Shown: positions 6,850 through 14,449, counted from the first letter of the stretch. The stretch is 15,467 bases of DNA from an uncultured Candidatus Saccharibacteria bacterium (GCA_938042065.1 CALISG010000014.1:1-15467), one strand, 5' to 3'. Program-made: numbers and translations. Notes: generated from the letters alone by a model not told the origin.

Positions 6850-8483
6850 CCTTATTCGAGCAGATTTTGACGGCGCGCGGTCTGACGACGCGGGCAGCGC
6901 GCCAGGCTTTTTTGCAGCCAGATTATATGGCGGTGAAACATGATCCGTTTTTGCTGCCGGACATGAAAAAGGCAGTGGCGCGGTTGAAACAGGCGCGGCA
7001 GCGGGGCGAAAAAATCGTCATTTACGGCGATTATGACATTGACGGACTGAGCGCTACGGCGCTGCTGCTGGATGCCTTTGGTAAGTTTGGTTTTGAGGAC
7101 GTCGATGCTTTCATTCCGAACCGTTTTGTTGAGGGTTATGGCATGACCATGGGTGCGGTGGACAAGGTGCGCGATATGGGAGCGGATTTGATCGTGACAG
7201 TGGATACTGGTAGTTTGTGTCATGCGGAAATTGCCTATGCCACTAGTTTAGGTATTGATACGGTGGTGACGGATCATCACAACGTGGCCGAAACGCCGCC
7301 ACCGAGTGTGGCAGCGGTGAATCCGAAGTTTCCGGGACATACTTATCCATTTCATGATTTGTGTGGTGCGGGCGTGGCGTTTAAGTTGGTGCAGGCATTG
7401 CAGACCGAGCTGGATGGTTTGCCTGATGGTTATGAAAAGTGGCTGCTGGATTTGGTGGCGCTAGGGACGGTGTGCGACATCGTGACGTTGGCTGATGAAA
7501 ATCGGGCAAATGTGTATTGGGGTTTAGAGGTGTTGAAGAAACAACAACGCCCAGGACTGAAAGCGTTGATGGCAGTGGCGGGTATTGAACCAGAGCAGGT
7601 CAATGCCAGGCATTTGGGGTTCGGTTTGGGGCCGCGGATGAATGCGGCGGGTCGGCTGGAGACGGCGCAGCACGCGCTGGACATGTTGGTGGCACGTGAT
7701 GGATTGGCGGCATTGGAGGCGAGTGAGAAATTGGAGGAATTAAATACTAAGCGGCGTAGCATTCAGGACGCGATTTTTGAGGAAGCATGCGTGCAAGCCG
7801 AGGAATTGGCTGATGACCGGGTGCTGGTGGTCAGTAGTGGCGGTTGGAATCACGGCGTTATCGGCATCGTGGCGTCGAAACTGGTTGAGAAATATAAAAA
7901 GCCAGTGTTTATCATTGGCGAGCGTGGCGAGGAAGCGACGGGTTCGGCGCGCAGTTTTGGTGATTTTTCAGCAGCAGATGCAGTGCGGGCGGCGGACGAT
8001 ATTATTATCAAAGGTGGCGGGCACCGAGCGGCGGCGGGCGTGACGCTGGCGACTGAAAAAATTGGTGATTTTCGTCAGCGCGTGAATGAGTTTTATGATT
8101 CCTTGCAGTTAGAGAATCAAGAGCGATATTTGTTGCCGCGAGCTGATGTGGAGATTGATGATTTTTCAGAAATTGATGAGGAGTTAGTGGCAAATTTGGC
8201 GAAAATGGAGCCATTTGGTAATGGTAATCCCGAGCCAGTGCTAAAAATTGCCAGGGCATCAGTTTTGAGCATGCGACGGATGGGCGCGGATGGACAACAC
8301 GTTAAATTAGCGCTGCGTGATAAAAATGGTAAAGTGTTGCAGATGCTGGCATTCAACGCGCCAGAGGAATTCTTCCGTGAACCAGGTGACGAGGTGGCGG
8401 CGTGGTTCCAGCCAACCATTAATGAATGGCAGGGAGTGCGGACGGTCGAGGGACGGCTGCTGCATATTATTTTGCTGGATTGA
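6846..8483 (+). CDS. recJ: Single-stranded-DNA-specific exonuclease RecJ
   Basis: RecJ is a DHH-family 5'-3' exonuclease acting in recombination, mismatch repair and fork processing. The 545-residue protein keeps the metal-binding motifs GDYDIDG (61-67), VDTGS (119-123), DHH (143-145) and LGTVCDIV (about 209-216), then GPRMNAAGR (262-270) and the DHHA1 signature GGGHRAAAG (390-398). The C-terminal region after about residue 420 fits the OB-like domain. Length is slightly below the usual 560-580. Translation appears coupled to the upstream winged-helix gene through the ATGA overlap. Nothing indicates truncation; the frame ends in TGA, and the rpsU promoter starts about 30 bases later. Confidence 0.95.
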   Translation: MTLFEQILTARGLTTRAARQAFLQPDYMAVKHDPFLLPDMKKAVARLKQARQRGEKIVIYGDYDIDGLSATALLLDAFGKFGFEDVDAFIPNRFVEGYGMTMGAVDKVRDMGADLIVTVDTGSLCHAEIAYATSLGIDTVVTDHHNVAETPPPSVAAVNPKFPGHTYPFHDLCGAGVAFKLVQALQTELDGLPDGYEKWLLDLVALGTVCDIVTLADENRANVYWGLEVLKKQQRPGLKALMAVAGIEPEQVNARHLGFGLGPRMNAAGRLETAQHALDMLVARDGLAALEASEKLEELNTKRRSIQDAIFEEACVQAEELADDRVLVVSSGGWNHGVIGIVASKLVEKYKKPVFIIGERGEEATGSARSFGDFSAADAVRAADDIIIKGGGHRAAAGVTLATEKIGDFRQRVNEFYDSLQLENQERYLLPRADVEIDDFSEIDEELVANLAKMEPFGNGNPEPVLKIARASVLSMRRMGADGQHVKLALRDKNGKVLQMLAFNAPEEFFREPGDEVAAWFQPTINEWQGVRTVEGRLLHIILLD

Positions 8484-8515
8484 TACTTGGCTGGGTAAAA
8501 TTTTGCTTGTCTGCT

Positions 8516-8544
8516 TTGCAAAAGTATTCCTCATCTGATATAAT
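8516..8544 (+). promoter_or_regulatory. Strong promoter for rpsU operon, near-leaderless
   Basis: TTGCAA (8516-8521), a 17-base spacer ending in TGA, and consensus TATAAT (8539-8544) form an extended -10 promoter. Transcription should begin near 8551, only about four bases before the ATG at 8555. The -35 sits inside the 8-base palindrome TTTGCAAA (8515-8522). Confidence 0.7.
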
Positions 8545-8554
8545 GCATAACGAT

Positions 8555-8770
8555 ATGGTACGAGTTACACGTAAAGACGAGAAAGAGGCGAACGAAAACG
8601 TTCTTCGCCGTTTCAACCGCCGGCTTTTGCAAAGCGGCGTGATGCAGAAAGCCAGAGCGTCAATGCGCTTTGAAAAACCGATTAGCAAAACAGTACGGCG
8701 CAGCAGGGCAATTGTTCGCCGTATGCGCAAGGCGGAAAAGACGCAGAAGTTGCGTTTGGGGGTTCGCTAG
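8555..8770 (+). CDS. rpsU: Small ribosomal subunit protein bS21
   Basis: bS21 is a small basic protein of the 30S subunit near the mRNA exit and anti-Shine-Dalgarno region. This 71-residue protein is very rich in Arg and Lys and shows the family pattern ENVLRRFNRRLLQSG followed by a long basic helical tail. The ATG at 8555 is chosen because the upstream in-frame ATG at 8543 lies inside the -10 box. No ribosome site precedes it; the transcript seems to start about four bases upstream. The next gene begins three bases after the stop. bS21 is known to assist initiation on structured or atypical mRNAs, so a near-leaderless rpsU is worth noting. Confidence 0.9.
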   Translation: MVRVTRKDEKEANENVLRRFNRRLLQSGVMQKARASMRFEKPISKTVRRSRAIVRRMRKAEKTQKLRLGVR

Positions 8771-8773
8771 CCA

Positions 8774-9226
8774 ATGGCGCTGAAGGCGCGAATTAAAGAT
8801 GAAATGAAAGCCGCTTTACTTAGCGGCGATCGTTTTGTTGGCGAGACGCTGCGTAATCTGACGGCAGCAATTCTGGATGAAGAGGTTAAGCTAGGCAAGC
8901 GCGATGAAGGCTTGAGCGATGAAGAAATCGAAAAAGTCGTTGCTCGCGAAGTCAAAAAACGCAACGAATCGGCTAAAATCTACCGCGATAACAACCGTCC
9001 AGATTTGGCCGAACCAGAAGAGCGGGAAATTGAGATTCTGCAGGCATATTTGCCGAAGCAGCTAGATGAAACTGAGCTGACGGCGATTATCGAGGCGAAA
9101 ATAGCCGAACTTAGCGTAACTGGGCCGCAGGCAATGGGCCAGGTTATTGGCGCAGTTAAAAAGCAAGTTGGCAACGCGGCGGATGGTGCGGTGATTGCTC
9201 GTATTGTAAAACAAAAGTTGAATTAA
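8774..9226 (+). CDS. GatB/YqeY domain protein
   Basis: This 150-residue protein matches the stand-alone YqeY family, which resembles the C-terminal tRNA-contacting part of the GatB amidotransferase subunit. Features seen are the N-terminal helix KARIKDEMKAALLSGD, TLRNLTAAILDEEV, the EEIEKVVAREVKKRNES helix, the EREIEILQAYLPKQL hinge (about 82-97), and the C-terminal tail domain with the TGPQAMGQVIGAVK motif. Length matches the family. The gene begins three bases after rpsU. rpsU-yqeY adjacency is common in bacteria and hints at a translation-related role, but the exact function is not established. Confidence 0.9.
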   Translation: MALKARIKDEMKAALLSGDRFVGETLRNLTAAILDEEVKLGKRDEGLSDEEIEKVVAREVKKRNESAKIYRDNNRPDLAEPEEREIEILQAYLPKQLDETELTAIIEAKIAELSVTGPQAMGQVIGAVKKQVGNAADGAVIARIVKQKLN

Positions 9227-9241
9227 CAGAAAGAAGGTATC

Positions 9242-9787
9242 ATGATTGTATTTTTTGGCCCGGCTGGCGCAGGTAAAAGTGTCCAAGGGCAAATGCTGGC
9301 AGCGCGTAATGGCTGGCGCTGGTTGAGCGCGGGCCAGCTGCTGCGCGACACGCGCGATCCTGAGCTATTTGCACAGATGCGGACTGGCGGCTTGGTTGAT
9401 CCGGAAAAGGTGAATAAACTAATCGGTGAAGCGTTAGACCGAGCCAAAGATATCGATCGCGTGGTGCTAGACGGTTATCCGCGGCAATTAGCACAAGCAA
9501 AATGGTTGATTGAGCATCGTCCTGAGCATGGCCGGGACGTTGCGTTGGTGATTGTCTTGGAGGTGCCGCGTGCTGAGTTACTGCACCGCCTGAAGGTACG
9601 CGGCCGTATCGACGATACGCCCGAGGTAATTGATGAGCGCTTACGGATTTATCGGCACGAGATGTATCCAGTTCTTGATTATTTGACGGAGCACGGAGTT
9701 AATATCGCGCATTTGGACGGAACAGGTACGGTTGGGCAGGTTCACGATCGGATTATGGAGGAGCTGCAAGCATGCAGGATCGTCTAA
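9242..9787 (+). CDS. adk: Adenylate kinase family protein, short form
   Basis: This 181-residue nucleoside monophosphate kinase should interconvert AMP, ATP and ADP. The P-loop is GPAGAGKSVQ (6-15), differing from the usual GKGTQ ending. DGYPR (about 77-81) is the NMP-binding/core signature, and RGRIDDTPEVIDERLRIYR marks the arginine-rich closing region. The LID is a short loop with no zinc cysteines, so the protein is shorter than the 214-residue E. coli form. This suggests either a compact adenylate kinase or a related UMP/CMP-type kinase; the map neighbour favours adk. A ribosome site AAGAAGG lies just before the ATG. Its last 16 bases overlap map. Confidence 0.85.
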   Translation: MIVFFGPAGAGKSVQGQMLAARNGWRWLSAGQLLRDTRDPELFAQMRTGGLVDPEKVNKLIGEALDRAKDIDRVVLDGYPRQLAQAKWLIEHRPEHGRDVALVIVLEVPRAELLHRLKVRGRIDDTPEVIDERLRIYRHEMYPVLDYLTEHGVNIAHLDGTGTVGQVHDRIMEELQACRIV

Positions 9788-10542
9788 TTACTGGCGAGAA
9801 AACTCCCGAGCAAATTCAGGCTATGCGCGATGGCGGCAAGAAATTAGCGCAGATTTTCCAAGATATTCGCGATTATATTCATGCTGGTATGAGCGAAAAA
9901 GATATTGATGCGTTCGTTGATGGCAAGATAAAAGAATATGGCGCTTCGGCGACTTATAAAACAGATGAGGTGAACTTCCCGGGGGTTATTTGTATCAGTA
10001 CTAACGACGAAATCGTGCATAGCCCGGCGAGCGATTATATCTTTCAAAAGGGCGATGTGGTGAGTTTTGACTTGGTGATTACTTATAAAGACATGAAGGT
10101 CGATAGCGCCTTCACGATGGTGGTTGACGATAAGCCGAAAGGCGCAGTCAAACACCTGTTAACGACCACCGAGAGAAGTTTGTATGCCGGGATTGATGCA
10201 ATTAAAGGCGATGTTCGTACTGGCGACATTGCAGCTGCGATTGAAAAAGTTTTGAAAGACGGCAAATTAGGAATTATCCGCGAATTAGTTGGGCACGGTG
10301 TTGGTTTGAAAATGCATATGCCGCCAGATGTGCCGAACTACGGCCGCAAACACACTGGCGTACTGTTACACCCGGGCGATACGATTGCTATCGAGCCGAT
10401 GGCGACGCTGGGCGGCGAGAAAATTGTTACTGATAAAGATGACGGTTGGACGATTCGTACGCGCGATGGTAGTTTGGCTGCACACTTTGAACACACAGTT
10501 TTGATTACCGAAAACGGCGCTGAAATTATTACGCAGTTGTAA
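9772..10542 (+). CDS. map: Type I methionine aminopeptidase
   Basis: MetAP removes the initiator methionine from new proteins after deformylation. The 256-residue length fits type I. The five metal ligands are all visible: Asp100, Asp111, His175 in GHGVG, Glu208 in AIEPM and Glu240 in HFEHTV, with the substrate-binding His83 in IVHSP and His182. The family's HEEP around the second His is HMPP here, a mild departure. There is no N-terminal SH3 or zinc-finger extension. The start overlaps adk by 16 bases, so the adk-map pair is translationally linked. With fmt and def nearby, all three N-terminal methionine enzymes are in one window. The ftsA promoter lies in the 33-base gap after its stop. Confidence 0.95.
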   Translation: MQDRLITGEKTPEQIQAMRDGGKKLAQIFQDIRDYIHAGMSEKDIDAFVDGKIKEYGASATYKTDEVNFPGVICISTNDEIVHSPASDYIFQKGDVVSFDLVITYKDMKVDSAFTMVVDDKPKGAVKHLLTTTERSLYAGIDAIKGDVRTGDIAAAIEKVLKDGKLGIIRELVGHGVGLKMHMPPDVPNYGRKHTGVLLHPGDTIAIEPMATLGGEKIVTDKDDGWTIRTRDGSLAAHFEHTVLITENGAEIITQL

Positions 10543-10558
10543 ATAACTATACGGGTTA

Positions 10559-10567
10559 TGCTATAAT
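10559..10567 (+). promoter_or_regulatory. Extended -10 promoter for leaderless ftsA
   Basis: TGCTATAAT (10559-10567) is a perfect extended -10. It ends eight bases before the ATG at 10576, so the mRNA should start at or within about two bases of the start codon. No Shine-Dalgarno is present. A possible -35, TTGTAA (10537-10542), is 19 bases away and overlaps the map stop. Confidence 0.65.
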
Positions 10568-10575
10568 ATCCCTAT

Positions 10576-11802
10576 ATGCAAGAACAATCTCGATATGCAG
10601 TTGGTATAGATGTCGGAACTACGATGATTCGGTGTGTGGTCGGGCATGTAGATACGACGACTGGCACGCCGACAATCGTTGGCGTTGGCGAATACCCGAA
10701 CAGTGGTATGCGCAAAGGTTCGGTCTCGAACTTGAACGGACCGTCCGAGGCGATTGATAAGGCTCTGGGCGATGCTGAGCGAATGAGCGGCTACCAAGTC
10801 AACGATGCGACTGTTAGTATAAATGGTTCGCACATTATGAGTACGCGTACTGACGGTATGATTGCCGTTGGTATGGCTGACCACGAAGTTAACGAAGACG
10901 ATCTTTATCGCATAGAAGATGTTGCAACGACTGGCAAAGTACCAGCTAACCGCAAAATATTGAAAGTCGTACCGTTTAGCTACACGATTGACGGGCAGGG
11001 CGGAGTTAAGAACCCGCTAGGCATGACGGGCACACGCCTTGAGATTAGCGCTAATGTGGTGTCGGCAATGGCGCCGTATGTAGTAAATCTCGAAAAGGCG
11101 GTTGAGGGCGCTACTGTGCGGCCGAATGACGTGGTGCCGTCGGTGATGGCAGCGGCTAAGGCTGTGCTAGACGATTCTCAGATGGAGAATGGCGTGGCGG
11201 TTATCGATCTTGGTGGGGCGACTACTGGCGTAGCAATCTATGAAGAGGGTGATCTGCAATATATTGGCGTGGTACCGTATGGCGGCATTAATATAACGAA
11301 CGACTTGGCGATTGGACTGAAAATTGATCCAGAAATAGCTGAAGAAGTAAAGCTAAAACATGCATCGGCTACTAACCGCAATAAATCTAGCAAAGTTTCG
11401 GTTAAACATGATGGCGAGAGTCTAGAATTTGATATTGCCGATATCGATGAAATTGTTGAGGCGCGGTTAGAGGAGATTTTTGAAGCGGTTAACAAAGAAT
11501 TGAAGAAAGCTGGTCGTGCCGGACGTTTACCAAGCGGTGCCGTTCTAACAGGCGGGACGGCTAACATGAAAGGTATCGTTGAATTTGCCAAAGCCCAGCT
11601 CGGCGTAGCTGTTCGTAAAGGTAAAGCTAAGGGTTATGGCGGCGTGGTCGATAATGTTGATAAACCTGAATTTGCGGCGGCAATTGGCTTAATGCTGGTT
11701 GATATTAATCCTGACGGCTATCATAGTGCTGCGGTTGATTCTAGCAAGTCGGGCAGTAAAGGCGGGCTTTTCCGTTCGCTATTTAACAGGTTTCGGCCAT
11801 AG
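10576..11802 (+). CDS. ftsA: Cell division protein FtsA
   Basis: FtsA is an actin-fold ATPase that tethers FtsZ filaments to the membrane and recruits the divisome. The 408-residue protein begins with the phosphate-1 motif GIDVGTT (10-16), has the FtsA-specific 1C domain where actin would carry 1B, then the phosphate-2 motif VIDLGGATTG and the adenosine motif VLTGGTANMKG. After a Ser/Gly/Lys-rich linker it ends in GGLFRSLFNRFRP, an amphipathic basic helix expected to bind the membrane. Length matches the family (about 420). It is followed directly by ftsZ, whose own promoter lies at the boundary. Initiation appears leaderless. Confidence 0.95.
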   Translation: MQEQSRYAVGIDVGTTMIRCVVGHVDTTTGTPTIVGVGEYPNSGMRKGSVSNLNGPSEAIDKALGDAERMSGYQVNDATVSINGSHIMSTRTDGMIAVGMADHEVNEDDLYRIEDVATTGKVPANRKILKVVPFSYTIDGQGGVKNPLGMTGTRLEISANVVSAMAPYVVNLEKAVEGATVRPNDVVPSVMAAAKAVLDDSQMENGVAVIDLGGATTGVAIYEEGDLQYIGVVPYGGINITNDLAIGLKIDPEIAEEVKLKHASATNRNKSSKVSVKHDGESLEFDIADIDEIVEARLEEIFEAVNKELKKAGRAGRLPSGAVLTGGTANMKGIVEFAKAQLGVAVRKGKAKGYGGVVDNVDKPEFAAAIGLMLVDINPDGYHSAAVDSSKSGSKGGLFRSLFNRFRP

Positions 11803-11803
11803 G

Positions 11804-11812
11804 TGATATACT
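11804..11812 (+). promoter_or_regulatory. Extended -10 promoter for ftsZ
   Basis: TGATATACT (11804-11812) directly follows the ftsA stop. Start near 11819 gives a leader of about 32 bases carrying AAGGAG (11840-11845), five bases before the ATG at 11851. No good -35 is visible. The contrast with leaderless ftsA would allow FtsZ to be made in excess of FtsA. Confidence 0.5.
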
Positions 11813-11850
11813 AGAAATAAGATCCAGAGAATAAGGGGTAAGGAGTTGTA

Positions 11851-13053
11851 ATGCCAGAGGTAAAACCGAGCGAAATCCAAACATTCGCAAGCATCAAAGT
11901 CGTTGGCGTCGGCGGCGCCGGCGGTTCGGCGGTTAACCGTATGAAAGACGCAGGGCTAAATGGCGTCCAGTTTATAGCTATGAATACAGACGCGCAGGCT
12001 TTGCATAATTCAAAAGCCGATGTCAAAATTCACTTGGGCCATAATACCACGAATGGTTTGGGAGCTGGTGCCGATCCAGCCGTTGGTGAAGCAGCAGCCC
12101 GCGAGTCGATTGATGAAATTCGCGAATCGCTAGAAGGTGCCGATATGGTGTTTGTGACGATTGGTGCTGGCGGTGGAACTGGCTCGGGAGCGGGCCATGT
12201 GGTGGCTGAAGTAGCGCGCGACCTTGGTATTTTGACTGTTGGCGTGGCTACTAAGCCGTTTAGCTTTGAAGGCGAAAAGCGCCGGGCTAATGCTGAATGG
12301 GCGATTGCTCAGTTGGGTCGCCAGGTTGATACGCTTATTTCGATTCCAAACGACCGGCTACTGCAAACGATTGACCGGCGTACACCACTGCTTGAGACTT
12401 TCAAGATTGCCGATGATGTGCTGCGCCAAGGTGTGCAGGGTATTTCAGAGCTGATTACCGAGCATGGTTTGATTAATCTCGACTTTGCTGATGTCAAGGC
12501 CATCATGAGTAATGCTGGATCGGCGTTAATGGGTATCGGCCGGGCTAGCGGTGAAGGCCGGGCAGCACAGGCAGCGCAGCAGGCAATTGAATCGCCGCTG
12601 ATTGAGGTATCGATTGATGGTGCTAAGGGTGTACTCTTTAACGTTACTGGCGGTTACGATATGAGTATGGCGGAAATTCAAGAAGCTGCCGAGATCATCA
12701 CGAGCGCTGTTAGCCCAGATGCTAATATTATATTCGGTGCTACATTGAAGCCAGAATTAGAAGACGAGTTAATTATTACCGTGATCGCGACTGGCTTTGA
12801 TAATGCATACTATCAGCAGCAGGCAGAGGAATTGACGGCGCCAGTAGAACAAGCGCCAGCTGTTCAAACGCAATCAATTAGCGAAGCTGTCGATGATATT
12901 GATATGGACTTGTCGCACCAGTCGGCAGCAGCACAATTTGCTAGTGAGGATACAGCAGATATATGGGGTAGCTCGGTTGATGAGGATGATGAAGACGATA
13001 CGCCAGCCTTTTTGCGGCGTCGCCGAAAAAATAAGCACAACGACGAGGACTAA
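11851..13053 (+). CDS. ftsZ: Cell division protein FtsZ
   Basis: FtsZ is the tubulin-like GTPase that polymerises into the division ring. The 400-residue protein has the T1 loop GGAGGSAVN (21-29), NTDAQAL (45-51), the tubulin signature GAGGGTGSG (105-113), and the T7 catalytic loop NLDFAD (209-214) whose Asp hydrolyses GTP of the neighbouring subunit. The GTPase and activation domains end near residue 315; a variable acidic linker follows, and the C-terminal peptide DTPAFLRRR (from about 383) is the conserved FtsA-binding tail, extended by a KNKHNDED end. It has a strong Shine-Dalgarno. Its stop codon abuts the next start exactly (TAAATG). Confidence 0.97.
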   Translation: MPEVKPSEIQTFASIKVVGVGGAGGSAVNRMKDAGLNGVQFIAMNTDAQALHNSKADVKIHLGHNTTNGLGAGADPAVGEAAARESIDEIRESLEGADMVFVTIGAGGGTGSGAGHVVAEVARDLGILTVGVATKPFSFEGEKRRANAEWAIAQLGRQVDTLISIPNDRLLQTIDRRTPLLETFKIADDVLRQGVQGISELITEHGLINLDFADVKAIMSNAGSALMGIGRASGEGRAAQAAQQAIESPLIEVSIDGAKGVLFNVTGGYDMSMAEIQEAAEIITSAVSPDANIIFGATLKPELEDELIITVIATGFDNAYYQQQAEELTAPVEQAPAVQTQSISEAVDDIDMDLSHQSAAAQFASEDTADIWGSSVDEDDEDDTPAFLRRRRKNKHNDED

Positions 13054-13506
13054 ATGAAAGGGATCAAAATCGGCAACAGTCGCGTACTAGAGTCGAGAGA
13101 ATCGGCTGACGGTATTACGATTCGCCGCCGCCGCGAAACCCCCGATGGCAAGCGTTTTACGACGTATGAGCGAATCGAACGTCCGAACTTGGCAGTTATT
13201 AAATCTAGCGGAGCTCGTGAGTTATTCGAAAGGACAAAATTAGCTAACTCTATTCGCCGTTCAGTTGGTAAGTTCTTCAAATCGGAAGTTGAACTGGAGG
13301 AAATAATCGATGCCGTGGAAGATCGCGCGCATAGCTTGGGCGAGAGCGAAATTGAATCTCGTTTGATTGGCGAGTTTGTACTTGACGAGCTAGCAAAACG
13401 TAACGAAGTCGCATATGTGCGCTTTGCCAGCGTATTTCAAAAGTTCAAGACGTTGGATGATTTCGTCAAAATATTAGAGCAGCGCCGCCAGAAAGGGCAG
13501 GAATAA
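13054..13506 (+). CDS. NrdR-like ATP-cone protein lacking the zinc ribbon cysteines
   Basis: NrdR is a repressor of ribonucleotide reductase genes, with an N-terminal zinc ribbon that binds NrdR boxes and a C-terminal ATP-cone that senses ATP/dATP. This 150-residue protein aligns with NrdR along its length: RVLESR, RRRRE (24-28), RFTTYERIE (34-42), the ATP-cone start AVIKSSGARELFERTKL (47-63), and VAYVRFASVFQKF near the end. It has no cysteine at all: the family's CPxC near residue 3 is gone and the second CxxC is replaced by TPDG (29-32). The basic DNA-contact patch remains. It may bind DNA without zinc or act only as an ATP-cone regulator. It abuts ftsZ and shares one base with the next start (TAATG). 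Confidence 0.85.
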   Translation: MKGIKIGNSRVLESRESADGITIRRRRETPDGKRFTTYERIERPNLAVIKSSGARELFERTKLANSIRRSVGKFFKSEVELEEIIDAVEDRAHSLGESEIESRLIGEFVLDELAKRNEVAYVRFASVFQKFKTLDDFVKILEQRRQKGQE

Positions 13507-13763
13507 TGCGAGTAGTTGTGGTGTATCGGACGGAAAGCGATTACGCGCGCCGAGTTATAGATTTTTTGCATGACTTTAATCGGCAGACAGGGCACACGAT
13601 TGAGGAAATTGACCCAGATTCGGCTGAGGGCAGTGATTTTTGCCGGACGTACGATATCGTTGAATACCCAACGATTATCGCCTTGAGCGCTGATAGTCAG
13701 ATGCAGAATATGTGGCGTGGATTGCCGTTGCCGACGATTAGCGAGGTAAGTTTTTATGTTTGA
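13506..13763 (+). CDS. Thioredoxin-fold protein without CXXC
   Basis: This 85-residue protein has the order of a small thioredoxin or glutaredoxin fold: strand VVVVY (3-7), a helix (about 11-27), strand HTIEEIDPD, helix, then the probable cis-Pro turn EYPTIIAL (53-60) and a final strand. Where an active CXXC would follow the first strand the sequence reads RTESDY, so dithiol chemistry is absent; the only cysteine is Cys46. It has no signal peptide or membrane segment and is probably cytoplasmic. Its start overlaps the NrdR-like stop by one base, and its last eight bases overlap VKOR. It could be a chaperone-like or adaptor partner. I rate the fold as likely and the function as unknown. Confidence 0.65.
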   Translation: MRVVVVYRTESDYARRVIDFLHDFNRQTGHTIEEIDPDSAEGSDFCRTYDIVEYPTIIALSADSQMQNMWRGLPLPTISEVSFYV

Positions 13764-14364
13764 GAAGTTGCGCAAGCGGCTGCCGGGCAAAGAGTCAAAG
13801 CGCCAGCAATTGGCGGCGCTATTGATGCTGGTTGGTAGCGGCTTGGGCTTGTTGGCTTCGTTTGTGTTGTCGATTGAATCGCTGACGCTTGCTAAAAATT
13901 CGCATGCCGTGTTGAACTGTGACTTGAACGCGGCGATGAGTTGTTCGACGGTGGCGAACCATTGGTCGGCGGCGCCGCTTGGCTTTCCTAATAGTTTTAT
14001 TGGTATGATGACGCTGCCGGTGATGGTGACAATTGCGGTGGCGTTGCTGGCGGGTACGAAGTTTCCGAAGTGGTTTATGTGGGGCGCGCAGCTTGGCGCG
14101 GTGGCGGGCTTGCTATTTGCTGGTTGGATGTTCTACATGAGTTATGTCGAGATTGGTGCGTTGTGTCCGTGGTGCTTGACACTGGACGCGGGTATGCTGC
14201 TGATTTTTTATGGACTAACCAGGCACAATGTTTTGAACAAAATTATTGAACACCGCGGGTTGCGCCAGTTTGTTGACAAGGGCTACGATACGTTAGTACT
14301 GGCCTCGGTGGCGGCGCTGGTGATTATGGCGATTTTGGCTAAGTTTGGTAGTCAAATTATATAG
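13756..14364 (+). CDS. Vitamin K epoxide reductase (VKOR) family disulfide catalyst
   Basis: Bacterial VKOR proteins take the place of DsbB: they oxidise a thioredoxin-like partner outside the membrane and pass electrons to quinone. This 202-residue protein shows about five hydrophobic segments, the loop cysteines Cys55 and Cys63, the GFPNS motif (76-80), and the active-site CPWC (137-140). All four key cysteines are present. The N-terminus is basic (RKRLPGKESKR), which fits a cytoplasmic start. No DsbA-like domain is fused at the C-terminus, so the partner must come from elsewhere. Translation is coupled to the thioredoxin-fold gene through ATGTTTGA. The operon runs from ftsZ to here; the next gene has its own promoter. 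Confidence 0.93.
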   Translation: MFEKLRKRLPGKESKRQQLAALLMLVGSGLGLLASFVLSIESLTLAKNSHAVLNCDLNAAMSCSTVANHWSAAPLGFPNSFIGMMTLPVMVTIAVALLAGTKFPKWFMWGAQLGAVAGLLFAGWMFYMSYVEIGALCPWCLTLDAGMLLIFYGLTRHNVLNKIIEHRGLRQFVDKGYDTLVLASVAALVIMAILAKFGSQII

Positions 14365-14373
14365 TCCGGGCAG

Positions 14374-14402
14374 TTGAGCGCGCAAGTTGCTTGTGCTAAA
14401 AT
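14374..14402 (+). promoter_or_regulatory. Promoter with inverted repeat in its spacer, before the RCC1 gene
   Basis: TTGAGC (14374-14379), a 17-base spacer and TAAAAT (14397-14402) preceded by TGC form an extended -10 promoter with start near 14409. The spacer itself (14380-14396) is an inverted repeat, GCGCAAG-TTG-CTTGTGC, with one non-palindromic position. This is where a repressor or a twisting activator could bind. Confidence 0.6.
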
Positions 14403-14449
14403 GGTAGCAGTCTAAGCTATTTTTGCTTGAGGCGACAGGCGAGGTATAA

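Noticed and set aside
14380..14396. Stem-loop after VKOR as a terminator
   Set aside because: It has a three-base loop, no following T-tract, and sits exactly between promoter boxes, so an operator is the better reading.
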